IMG/VR virus record: IMGVR_UViG_3300009194_000004
Location: 1-64,000 of that record
DNA length: 64,000 nt
Source: a virus
Direction: 5' to 3' (one strand)
Shown here piece after piece: positions 52,413 to 59,102 of the stretch. The notes below the pieces were generated by a model, which saw only the letters and a program-made list of their open reading frames with translations, made no database searches and was not told where the DNA came from. Numbering within the stretch: the stretch's first letter is position 1; each line of letters opens with the position of its first letter. The position numbers were made by a program, and so were the translations under genes.

Positions 52413-52832
52413 ATGGCTGCTTTCTTAATAGTACTGTTCATCTTTGTCATCATCGCCTTAGGGATGGCCAAACTGGTCGCGCCGTTCATGCGCCGACCGG
52501 AAGCCAAACCCAAAGCCGAAAAGCTCCCCACGAACCCTGAGATGCGGGCGTTGATTCTAACGCTGCGCAACGAAGGGTATTACGGTCGAACCCGGATGCG
52601 GGATGAAGACATCATCTACGTGGATAACCCGATCATCACCGAGATGCTTGAGGAGTTGGCCACCAAGTACGATCTACGGTGGAAACTTCCCATGTACCGA
52701 CTCCGTGTACGGAAAGTGGGTAAACACATGCCTGAGTGGATCACAGAGCGTTTCACGCACGTTCTGATGACCCCCACCCATGCCATTGGCTTTACCCCAA
52801 AACCCAAAGAAGAAGAACCGGTCTATAGCTAG
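52413..52832 (+). CDS. small membrane protein, 139 aa
   Basis: ATG 52413 with AAGGAGGG. Residues 3-25 (AAFLIVLFIFVIIALGMAKLV) form one hydrophobic helix, followed by a basic segment (FMRRPEAKPKAEKL), so an N-out/C-in orientation is likely. The remaining 95 residues look soluble. No family recognised; early-type promoter suggests a host-modifying role, by inference. Confidence 0.7.
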   Translation: MAAFLIVLFIFVIIALGMAKLVAPFMRRPEAKPKAEKLPTNPEMRALILTLRNEGYYGRTRMRDEDIIYVDNPIITEMLEELATKYDLRWKLPMYRLRVRKVGKHMPEWITERFTHVLMTPTHAIGFTPKPKEEEPVYS

Positions 52833-52855
52833 TGGGGCAAACGCCCCACTATGCC
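52831..52855 (+). terminator. hairpin terminator
   Basis: AGTGGGGC/GCCCCACT with AAAC loop; its 5' side overlaps the stop codon and ATGCC follows. Confidence 0.65.
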
Positions 52856-52860
52856 GTCTG

Positions 52861-52878
52861 CATAAATCGAAAGAATAA
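52861..52878 (+). repeat. leader repeat CATAAATCGAAAGAATAA
   Basis: First of three near-identical 18-base copies placed just before ribosome sites (others at 54581 and 55290). See the finding. Confidence 0.6.
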
Positions 52879-52891
52879 CGAGGAAAGAACC

Positions 52892-53311
52892 ATGTTGACT
52901 ATTCAAACTACCGACACCGCCAAGACCCTTGTTGAAGCCATGAAAAACGGTCGGTTCATGGACTGGGCGTTCAGCAAAGAAATCGAATTCTCCGGCATCA
53001 CCGTCGAGGTGGATCACGATACCTTCTCGGGCGAGTACAAGCTCAAGCTGGTTAAGATGAACCGCCAGCGCATTCGTCCAGACGCGGACTTTATCCGCTC
53101 CAATGAAAGTCTGGTCGCAGCAACCATGATGTACCTGGAAATCCCAATCATGAAAGTGGGCCGGGAAATGGTGGTGTTGAACGAATCAACTCAAGAGCCG
53201 CGTTCCGAGGACGTAATCCATAGCGGTCATCGCGAACGCGATTTCCGCTTTGTCTTCTCATTTGGTAAGAAGACCCCATGGCAGAATCTGGCCGACGAAC
53301 TGACACAATAA
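52892..53311 (+). CDS. hypothetical protein, 139 aa
   Basis: ATG 52892 (MLTIQTTDTAKTLVEA) after AGGAAAG. Alpha/beta; KEIEFSGITVEVDHDTFSGE suggests strands. Preceded by the CATAAA leader repeat. Not recognised. Confidence 0.7.
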   Translation: MLTIQTTDTAKTLVEAMKNGRFMDWAFSKEIEFSGITVEVDHDTFSGEYKLKLVKMNRQRIRPDADFIRSNESLVAATMMYLEIPIMKVGREMVVLNESTQEPRSEDVIHSGHRERDFRFVFSFGKKTPWQNLADELTQ

Positions 53312-53348
53312 ACTAAAAAAAAACGAAAGAACGAAAAAGGAAAGGACG

Positions 53349-54569
53349 ATGAACAAGCAACGCAATGACGACAAACGAGAACTGTCCCCCAACGAATTGT
53401 TGCACCGCTTTGAACGCAGTAAGGTGGTGAAACAGTTGACCGAACGACTGGTGGTTAATGGCCTTTATTCTTCGGACGCTAAGGACCCAAAAAACCGGAG
53501 GGTCGTGGACATCACCCAGTTGGCGAAAGCTGGCGAAGACGTCGATCACGAAGTCTTGGGTAAAGAACTTCGCCACGTGTTTAATAACAACGATCGCATA
53601 CGGCGGTTGGCGCGGGTCGGGATCGTTTACTTCAGACACTCCGACAAGATCGTCACCCCGGGAGCGTTCATACATTTAAAACCAGCCGGTGCTACCGTGC
53701 ACACCACACTTGGCCTGATGACGCGAATCAAAGAAACCGGTGAGGACGGATTCACCCATGCATTTTTGATGGAGCAGTTCTCCAAGATACCGAAGACCCA
53801 GACGGTGATCAGTTTCATCGTCAATAACAACCTGTACCACCTGGAATACCCAGGTGATCGGAAACTCATTCGACTCACAAACCTACAGTCAATCAGCTCG
53901 ACGCGGTTTGCCCACGAAGAACTGGTCGATGAGCTGAAGAATACGTTTGGAGATACTTACTACCGCGAATGTTTGGAAGCGGTTGGTATCACCTACTGTT
54001 CTGAAACCGGTTGGTTAACCACCCCGGGCTGGCACATTGATTGTGAGGAACACCTGCTGGGTAAAACGACGTCGGAAAAACAGGCGGAACAAACGTCAGA
54101 CGACGAGTCGTCAGAGCCCACCGTCATGGATCTTCTCTCAAATAAAGGCGGTTACATTCAACGCCGCTGGGGCACCCGCCGTGTGTTCGCCCCCAACCGG
54201 GATGCACAGTCCTCCTTGGATGACTCGACGCCCGCATCGATCGAACATACCGACACGTGTGCTCAATTCATTCGTGACATGATGCTTAAGAAATGGAAAA
54301 TAAAATACGGTTCGGCGAACGTGTACACACAGTGTTACCCTTTGGACGGCCCTCACCATGACTTAGTGCTGAGTGATCTACTGGAACAATTTTCCACCTT
54401 TCCAAACTATGCCCACACATTGCTCGATTACGACATTGTTATTGGGTATGGTGGTCGAGCTGATGGTGGTGCGTATCGACTCATTGCTACCCTGATGTGC
54501 CCTGAAGGGAACGTCCAAGCCGAGTTCACTGCCAGCACGGTCTCGGCGTACGACCTCGACGCCCTGTAA
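53349..54569 (+). CDS. hypothetical protein, 406 aa
   Basis: ATG 53349 after GGAAAGGA. Charged alpha/beta protein. Several roughly 70-residue segments look alike: LTERLVVNGLY, LRHVFNNNDRIRRLARVGIVY, LVDELKNTFGDTYYRECLE and FIRDMMLKKWKIKYGSAN, so it may be built of repeated helix-turn-strand modules. No catalytic motif. Function unknown. Confidence 0.7.
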   Translation: MNKQRNDDKRELSPNELLHRFERSKVVKQLTERLVVNGLYSSDAKDPKNRRVVDITQLAKAGEDVDHEVLGKELRHVFNNNDRIRRLARVGIVYFRHSDKIVTPGAFIHLKPAGATVHTTLGLMTRIKETGEDGFTHAFLMEQFSKIPKTQTVISFIVNNNLYHLEYPGDRKLIRLTNLQSISSTRFAHEELVDELKNTFGDTYYRECLEAVGITYCSETGWLTTPGWHIDCEEHLLGKTTSEKQAEQTSDDESSEPTVMDLLSNKGGYIQRRWGTRRVFAPNRDAQSSLDDSTPASIEHTDTCAQFIRDMMLKKWKIKYGSANVYTQCYPLDGPHHDLVLSDLLEQFSTFPNYAHTLLDYDIVIGYGGRADGGAYRLIATLMCPEGNVQAEFTASTVSAYDLDAL

Positions 54570-54580
54570 CACACCAACCC

Positions 54581-54598
54581 CATAAATTGAAAGAATAA
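54581..54598 (+). repeat. leader repeat CATAAATTGAAAGAATAA
   Basis: Second copy, 12 bases before the 54611 start and adjoining its AAGG ribosome site. Confidence 0.6.
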
Positions 54599-54610
54599 AA
54601 GGTGACCATT

Positions 54611-55225
54611 ATGACCCTCATTGTTGTAGATCAATTTCGTACCACAGTTGATTCCCACGCCCTCGTTACCGACGAACGAACCGGTGATAAGAGCCACGAA
54701 CCTTACATGAAACTCCGTCGTCTGGTGGCCCCGATCCGCCATGAGTTTGGACGCACGTTCCAGACCATCACCGTGGCGGGCGATGCCGGTGGGTTTGAGT
54801 TGTTCCTGCACAAACTCAACAAGGAACTGACGATGGCGGAAGAAGCCGATAGTGGTGTAACTGACACGGACCTGGTGCGTATTGCCAGCGAAGTGAAAAG
54901 CCCTCGGCCGACGATCGCCATCATTCCATCCCCTTGCGCTGTTCTGGTGGTGACGTTTGGTGGTGGCAAACCGGTGGAAGTGGAATACCGTCCAGGTGCG
55001 GTTCACGGGTTTGGGTCGGATTACGAACCCATTCCCGGTGAGGAAGAGGAAACCCGAGCATGGTTCTCCATCTTCATCGATGCCAAGCGGGCGGGTAAAC
55101 TCAAAGACGACACCATCCACTTCATGGCCCATGACAGCGACACCGTACACACGGACACGTTGAAACCGGCCCACAAAGCGAAGAAATTTCGCAGTCGGTT
55201 TCCGTTCCGTCGCCGTTTGGGTTGA
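54611..55225 (+). CDS. hypothetical protein, 204 aa
   Basis: ATG 54611 (MTLIVVDQFRTTVDSHALV) with AAAGGTG. The N-terminal pattern (a strand, then TDERTGDKSH...FGRTFQTITVAGDAGGFELF) resembles the start of Ntn-hydrolase-like or proteasome-type folds in which an early Thr is the nucleophile, but key residues cannot be verified. The C-terminus is very basic (KAKKFRSRFPFRRR). Unknown. Confidence 0.6.
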   Translation: MTLIVVDQFRTTVDSHALVTDERTGDKSHEPYMKLRRLVAPIRHEFGRTFQTITVAGDAGGFELFLHKLNKELTMAEEADSGVTDTDLVRIASEVKSPRPTIAIIPSPCAVLVVTFGGGKPVEVEYRPGAVHGFGSDYEPIPGEEEETRAWFSIFIDAKRAGKLKDDTIHFMAHDSDTVHTDTLKPAHKAKKFRSRFPFRRRLG

Positions 55226-55243
55226 TTGAAACAAATTTGAAGA

Positions 55244-55262
55244 CTATATAACCCTTGTGAGT
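55244..55262 (+). promoter_or_regulatory. candidate early promoter variant CTATATAAC-N5-TGAGT
   Basis: One-base core change relative to CTATATCAC, same 5-base spacer; about 55 bases before gene 55318. Confidence 0.45.
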
Positions 55263-55289
55263 AAACCCAAGAAAGGTTGCTCACATCAA

Positions 55290-55307
55290 CATAAACTGAA
55301 AGAAGAA
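55290..55307 (+). repeat. leader repeat CATAAACTGAAAGAAGAA
   Basis: Third copy, directly before the AAGG of gene 55318. Confidence 0.55.
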
Positions 55308-55317
55308 GGTGATTATC

Positions 55318-55560
55318 ATGACCGAAGCAAACAACACTCAGGCTACCGAAGTTGCAAACAAGAACATCAACACTGAAGAATCTAAAGTAAAAGGATTCTT
55401 CCGTCGCCACGGTAAGAAGATGGCGATCGGTTTTGGTGTTGGGCTCGTCGGCGGTGGTGTCTACGCTGGTGTTCGTCGCTATATGGAAGGTGGTGTCGGC
55501 ACCGCCAGCGAAGCTGTTGGCGACAAGGTCGAAGAAGTCATCAGCAACCTGATGAAGTAA
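55318..55560 (+). CDS. small glycine-zipper membrane protein, 80 aa
   Basis: ATG 55318 after GAAGAAGG. A basic patch (FFRRHGKKM) precedes a Gly-rich hydrophobic helix (AIGFGVGLVGGGVYAGV) of the glycine-zipper type, then an acidic amphipathic tail. Such helices pack in membranes or in head-tail proteins. Function not known. Confidence 0.7.
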   Translation: MTEANNTQATEVANKNINTEESKVKGFFRRHGKKMAIGFGVGLVGGGVYAGVRRYMEGGVGTASEAVGDKVEEVISNLMK

Positions 55561-55568
55561 TCGACCGA

Positions 55569-55604
55569 CTGGGGGAGTATTGCTCCCCCAGATCTTTATT
55601 TTTT
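55569..55604 (+). terminator. intrinsic terminator
   Basis: 9-bp perfect CTGGGGGAG/CTCCCCCAG stem, then ATCTTTATTTTTT. Confidence 0.85.
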
Positions 55605-55635
55605 ATTCCCCATACTGTCCGAAGGAGGACTGAGC

Positions 55636-56079
55636 ATGACCATCGTTAACAAAGCAGCGGACCTGAACGAATACACCAAGGCGTTCGACGCCCACATGAC
55701 CAAAGCCCAGCAGCAACATTTCGGCACCCCCGAGCGAGTGATTGAAGTCGTGGAAGGTCGCATCGGCGAGCGTCGCTTTGGGAACTTCGGCGTCTACCAC
55801 GCGGTCCTGACCGCCGAAGACCATCGTTACATCATCGTTGGCGGCGTTCATGGAACAGTCGTGTTCGACGAAGATGGTAACATCCACGTCAACGGTGGTT
55901 TCGCTGACCCAGAAAGCGACGCCTTCCGGCCGGAGTACCATCACGCGTTGATGAAACTCTTTCTGGGCGGCTACCCCATGCATCTGTTGATTGATGTCAT
56001 GGATTACGACCACGCCTGCCAACCGCTCCCAACTCGGGAATTCGCGGATCGGTTCATTGCCCTGGTGGGAGAACTGTGA
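55636..56079 (+). CDS. hypothetical protein, 147 aa
   Basis: ATG 55636 with GGAGGA. Begins MTIVNKAADLNEYTKAFDAH; then beta-rich (RRFGNFGVYHAVLTAEDH). The longer minus-strand frame over the same DNA lacks a ribosome site. Last base pairs overlap a GTG of the next gene region. Not recognised. Confidence 0.7.
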   Translation: MTIVNKAADLNEYTKAFDAHMTKAQQQHFGTPERVIEVVEGRIGERRFGNFGVYHAVLTAEDHRYIIVGGVHGTVVFDEDGNIHVNGGFADPESDAFRPEYHHALMKLFLGGYPMHLLIDVMDYDHACQPLPTREFADRFIALVGEL

Positions 56080-56087
56080 GGTGTCCA

Positions 56088-56489
56088 ATGTCTAATGAAA
56101 GACCTGAAGGTGATTGGTACGAAGACTTCTGGTCGGACGGTACCCGGACGTTCCACGCGCATGAAGGTACTGTCTTCATTCGCAAGGCACACAACAGCGA
56201 TCAGTACTACATCGACATTGAAACCGATCGCGGGTTGTACGAAGACGTCCGGGCCGGTGTGATGGGAATTGAGACCAATGCATTCTCAAACGCGCTGGTG
56301 CGTCGTAAGGGTCGCGCTGAGGGGTTCTTCACAGGCTACGTGTATTACCCCCTTCCCCTGATCTTCGCCTCACCAGAGGAGCGTAGGATCGCCGCAGAAG
56401 CTCTTGGTAAACGTCCTCCACCGGAACGCTGGGCACGGCGTCGTCGGGAGGAGATCGAAAAACTATTCAATATGAAAAAGCGAGCGTAA
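56088..56489 (+). CDS. hypothetical protein, 133 aa
   Basis: ATG 56088 with GTGAGGTG upstream. Mixed strand-helix protein, basic C-terminus (ERWARRRREEIEKLFNMKKRA). No known family. Followed two bases later by a small membrane protein gene. Confidence 0.7.
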   Translation: MSNERPEGDWYEDFWSDGTRTFHAHEGTVFIRKAHNSDQYYIDIETDRGLYEDVRAGVMGIETNAFSNALVRRKGRAEGFFTGYVYYPLPLIFASPEERRIAAEALGKRPPPERWARRRREEIEKLFNMKKRA

Positions 56490-56491
56490 TC

Positions 56492-56665
56492 ATGACCGAA
56501 GAAACTAAGAATCAGGAACCCCAACCGAAGATGTTTAAAACCTCATGCTTCAAACGTGTTGTTAGTGCTGCATGTGCCGGGGCATCAGTGGGGATTGTAT
56601 CCGGGTTAATGGTTGGCGCAACCGTAGTTGTGTCCCGTGCACTCACCGGTCAAATAAGAGGGTAA
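56492..56665 (+). CDS. small membrane protein, 57 aa
   Basis: ATG 56492 two bases after the previous stop. After a polar start (MTEETKNQEPQPKMFKTSC), residues 22-47 form one hydrophobic helix rich in Ala, Gly and Val (VVSAACAGASVGIVSGLMVG). No ribosome site beyond AAAAAGCGAG. Single-pass protein of unknown role. Confidence 0.6.
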   Translation: MTEETKNQEPQPKMFKTSCFKRVVSAACAGASVGIVSGLMVGATVVVSRALTGQIRG

Positions 56666-56669
56666 GTCC

Positions 56670-56792
56670 ATGTGTGAAGAAATCAAGAAAGCCGAACGTA
56701 AAGAACAAATTTGTCACCGCGTATGTGTTGGAGCATTCTTCGGCACCATGGTCGCCACCTACGTGTGGGTGGTCAGTCGCTGCACTAAGTAA
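56670..56792 (+). CDS. small cysteine-containing membrane protein, 40 aa
   Basis: ATG 56670, GGGTAAG upstream. 40 residues: a charged N-terminus (CEEIKKAERKEQI) and a hydrophobic helix with two Cys and Trp (CVGAFFGTMVATYVWVV). It resembles the preceding gene in plan. Terminator follows. Possibly a pair of small inner-membrane proteins. Confidence 0.55.
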   Translation: MCEEIKKAERKEQICHRVCVGAFFGTMVATYVWVVSRCTK

Positions 56793-56802
56793 CGACGACA
56801 TA

Positions 56803-56832
56803 AAGCCCTCCCACACGGGAGGGCTTTTTATT
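56803..56832 (+). terminator. intrinsic terminator
   Basis: 10-bp perfect AAGCCCTCCC/GGGAGGGCTT stem with ACAC loop, then TTTATTCC and a run of T. Confidence 0.9.
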
Positions 56833-56846
56833 CCGCTTCTTTTTTT

Positions 56847-58385
56847 TTATTCGGCCCACCATGCCACTTCGTTATCGCTGCCCAGCGGACCACCGCCTGG
56901 CATTGCCAGCGAGATCTCTTCGTCTTTATCGACGTCCCATGGGATGGTGCCCACTTCTTTAAAGGGTAGGCAAACGTAGAGGTCTTTCTCGGGCGTTACC
57001 GTGTTCCGGTGTTTACCACGCTGGACCGTCAGGTAACTGGCGCCATTGACTTTGAGAATGTGAATGAAGATCTCCAAGTCAGGCTCCTGACCCAGACGAC
57101 GACAACCGTCGTAGTAACCTTTGTTGGCCACCACCTTAACGAAGTCCTCGACGTTCTCCCGAGTCAACTGCAACGCATCCGAGGAGAGCTGGTGTGGGGT
57201 GATGCACGCAATACCGCGCGGTGCACAGTAGTTACGGACGCGACGGAACAACAGACGAATGTCATCACCGGCCACCTTAGCATCAATGCCAGACTTGGAC
57301 ATCATGTTCAGGTAGTCGATGAACAGACCAACGATCTCATACCCATCGGCGTAGATACCATCCAAGAACCCGATCAACGACGCCACGGTAAAATCACTGG
57401 GGTCAAACCGATGCATTCGAACTTCGAACCCGGTTTCACGCAGACGCTCGGAGACATACGCGGATGCTTCTTCGACGTTGACCTCAGAGACCACCACCGG
57501 TTCGCCCGTATCGTTCTCCTTCAGATACTGGTAGATCCACATCAGGTTGTCTGGGATCTCGTTTTCGTAGGTGATGAACAACAGCAGTGGCGTTCGGGTC
57601 TCATCGCGCAGTTGCGGTTTATTGAACAGGGCAGCTTGAGTGAACAGAGACAGCATAAAGCCGGACTTAAAGTTGTGTTGCAAACCACCGACGGTACAAA
57701 ATTCACCACGACGTACCGCGCCAACTTTACCCAGCATCCGGTTGAACCCTTTCCAACCGAACTTCAACGCACCCTCGGTGGACAACGCCACCTTGACGTC
57801 TTTAAAGTGTTGCGTCAGTCCTTCCGGATCGCCAAAATCCATGGACCCCATCATCGCTGGGTGTTTTTGTTTGGTCCGGGCTTCCAGATACGGTTCCAGC
57901 TTGGAACCCATCTCCGTCACCTCGGCGGCAATGTCGTGAATGGCGTTGCGTTTGAACGTGAACTTGTGACTGTATTCTTTCAGGATAGAGAGGATGCGTT
58001 CGTCGTTCAGGTGTTGGTTCAGATTGGCCCGGTACGATTGGATGACCTTGACGACACTTTTCACGTCCGGATACTTTTCCATCAGTGCGTTCATCAACGC
58101 TTCGTACAAGAAGTTCTCTTCCCGACACGCGACTTGGATCTGTTGCAACACCTCAGCATCGGTGGGGAAGTTATCTTCGGTGCGGGTGTTCAACCACATG
58201 ACCGCCGAGCGTAATTCCAGGAACGTTTGACGACCATGGTCGTGATCAATGGTGGACTCGGGAATCGGAAGACTGTTTAGGATGTTCGACACCAGCTCGT
58301 TGGAAGGAGACGTCGCAACACCCTCACGGTGCTCCAAACACAAGAGAGTCGCACAGTTGATCAGCAGTTGTTTGGGTGAAAACAT
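56847..58385 (-). CDS. DnaB-like replicative helicase/RecA-fold ATPase, 512 aa
   Basis: I use ATG 58385 (MFSPKQLLINCA), whose AGGAT site lies upstream, not ATG 58406. The N-terminal 180 residues are helical, like a DnaB N-domain. The ATPase domain has GGLQHNFKSGF (P-loop position; Walker A lacks the usual Gly before Lys), EIVGLFIDYLNMMSKSG (Walker B hhhhDY), GIACITPHQLSSD (sensor-like) and VQRGKHRNT. This order fits DnaB-family proteins of large phages. Because of the unusual P-loop, activity cannot be assumed. Confidence 0.7.
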   Translation of the reverse strand: MFSPKQLLINCATLLCLEHREGVATSPSNELVSNILNSLPIPESTIDHDHGRQTFLELRSAVMWLNTRTEDNFPTDAEVLQQIQVACREENFLYEALMNALMEKYPDVKSVVKVIQSYRANLNQHLNDERILSILKEYSHKFTFKRNAIHDIAAEVTEMGSKLEPYLEARTKQKHPAMMGSMDFGDPEGLTQHFKDVKVALSTEGALKFGWKGFNRMLGKVGAVRRGEFCTVGGLQHNFKSGFMLSLFTQAALFNKPQLRDETRTPLLLFITYENEIPDNLMWIYQYLKENDTGEPVVVSEVNVEEASAYVSERLRETGFEVRMHRFDPSDFTVASLIGFLDGIYADGYEIVGLFIDYLNMMSKSGIDAKVAGDDIRLLFRRVRNYCAPRGIACITPHQLSSDALQLTRENVEDFVKVVANKGYYDGCRRLGQEPDLEIFIHILKVNGASYLTVQRGKHRNTVTPEKDLYVCLPFKEVGTIPWDVDKDEEISLAMPGGGPLGSDNEVAWWAE

Positions 58386-58507
58386 GGTTGAGTATCCTAA
58401 GCGCATTTATGAAATTGTCGTATTATCTTATCATTGCGTAGTTTTTGGTGTCCCTATTTCTATGAGACTCACCGTATTCCCTTTCTTTCATGCTATAGGT
58501 AATCGCT
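58386..58507. promoter_or_regulatory. divergent intergenic region
   Basis: AT-rich interval between the DnaB-like gene (minus) and gene 58508 (plus). TTTCTATGAGACT (about 58457-58469) carries a TATG core on the plus strand. No further feature identified. Confidence 0.3.
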
Positions 58508-59038
58508 ATGCCAGTCTTGTATGTGACGTCACCGGAGACGGTGGCCATGCTGGAAGCCGAAGGGTTGTCGCTGAAAACACTCGCCGATACCGATACTATG
58601 GCTCAACAGCTTTCGCCGTTGGACCTAGCGGAAATGGAGCGAGCGTTTCACGCCTTCCCTTTCAAAATGGATGCCGATCTCGGGATTGAATTGGCACCAC
58701 CCCCATTGCAGCGCCTTGCTGTGAGCGGGGAACATGAAGATGTAATGTCCCGTGTTCGTGAGCGTGTGGAGACCGAAAAACTCAAGGAGTCGGTCGATGG
58801 AGGAAAGTTTACTCCTGTATACACCCTCAATCCTGTAGACGAGAATACTTGGGTCGCGGTGCAGCAGAGGTTGCACGATTCTGGTACCGATCCTTCAAAC
58901 TCGCTGCTCTCGTCTAATCAGGGTTTCTTTGATTCCCTGATTGCCCAAGCGTTGCACGCACACTCCTTTGAAAAGGTAAGTGCCAGCAACATTTTCCGTT
59001 ATTATCTGGAATCACTCCCGCAGCGTAAGTCTGCGTGA
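58508..59038 (+). CDS. hypothetical protein upstream of capsid gene, 176 aa
   Basis: ATG 58508 with ATAGGTAAT. Acidic, helical (MPVLYVTSPETVAMLEAEG). Its place immediately before the capsid gene matches phiKZ gp119, but similarity was not tested. Ends 64 bases before the capsid start, with a TATG motif between. Confidence 0.65.
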   Translation: MPVLYVTSPETVAMLEAEGLSLKTLADTDTMAQQLSPLDLAEMERAFHAFPFKMDADLGIELAPPPLQRLAVSGEHEDVMSRVRERVETEKLKESVDGGKFTPVYTLNPVDENTWVAVQQRLHDSGTDPSNSLLSSNQGFFDSLIAQALHAHSFEKVSASNIFRYYLESLPQRKSA

Positions 59039-59049
59039 GTGTGTACCTG

Positions 59050-59060
59050 ATGATATGCTT
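59050..59060 (+). promoter_or_regulatory. candidate late promoter of the capsid gene (ATGATATGCTT)
   Basis: Matches the ATGGTATGTTT series with two changes; 42 bases before the capsid ATG. Confidence 0.5.
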
Positions 59061-59102
59061 ACATAGCAACCAATTCCGTTTCTCCTACGTAGGGTATTTC
59101 AA

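Noticed and set aside
55603-56088. 161-codon minus-strand frame
   Set aside because: Plus-strand frame 55636-56079 has GGAGGA and normal spacing; the minus frame lies wholly opposite it.
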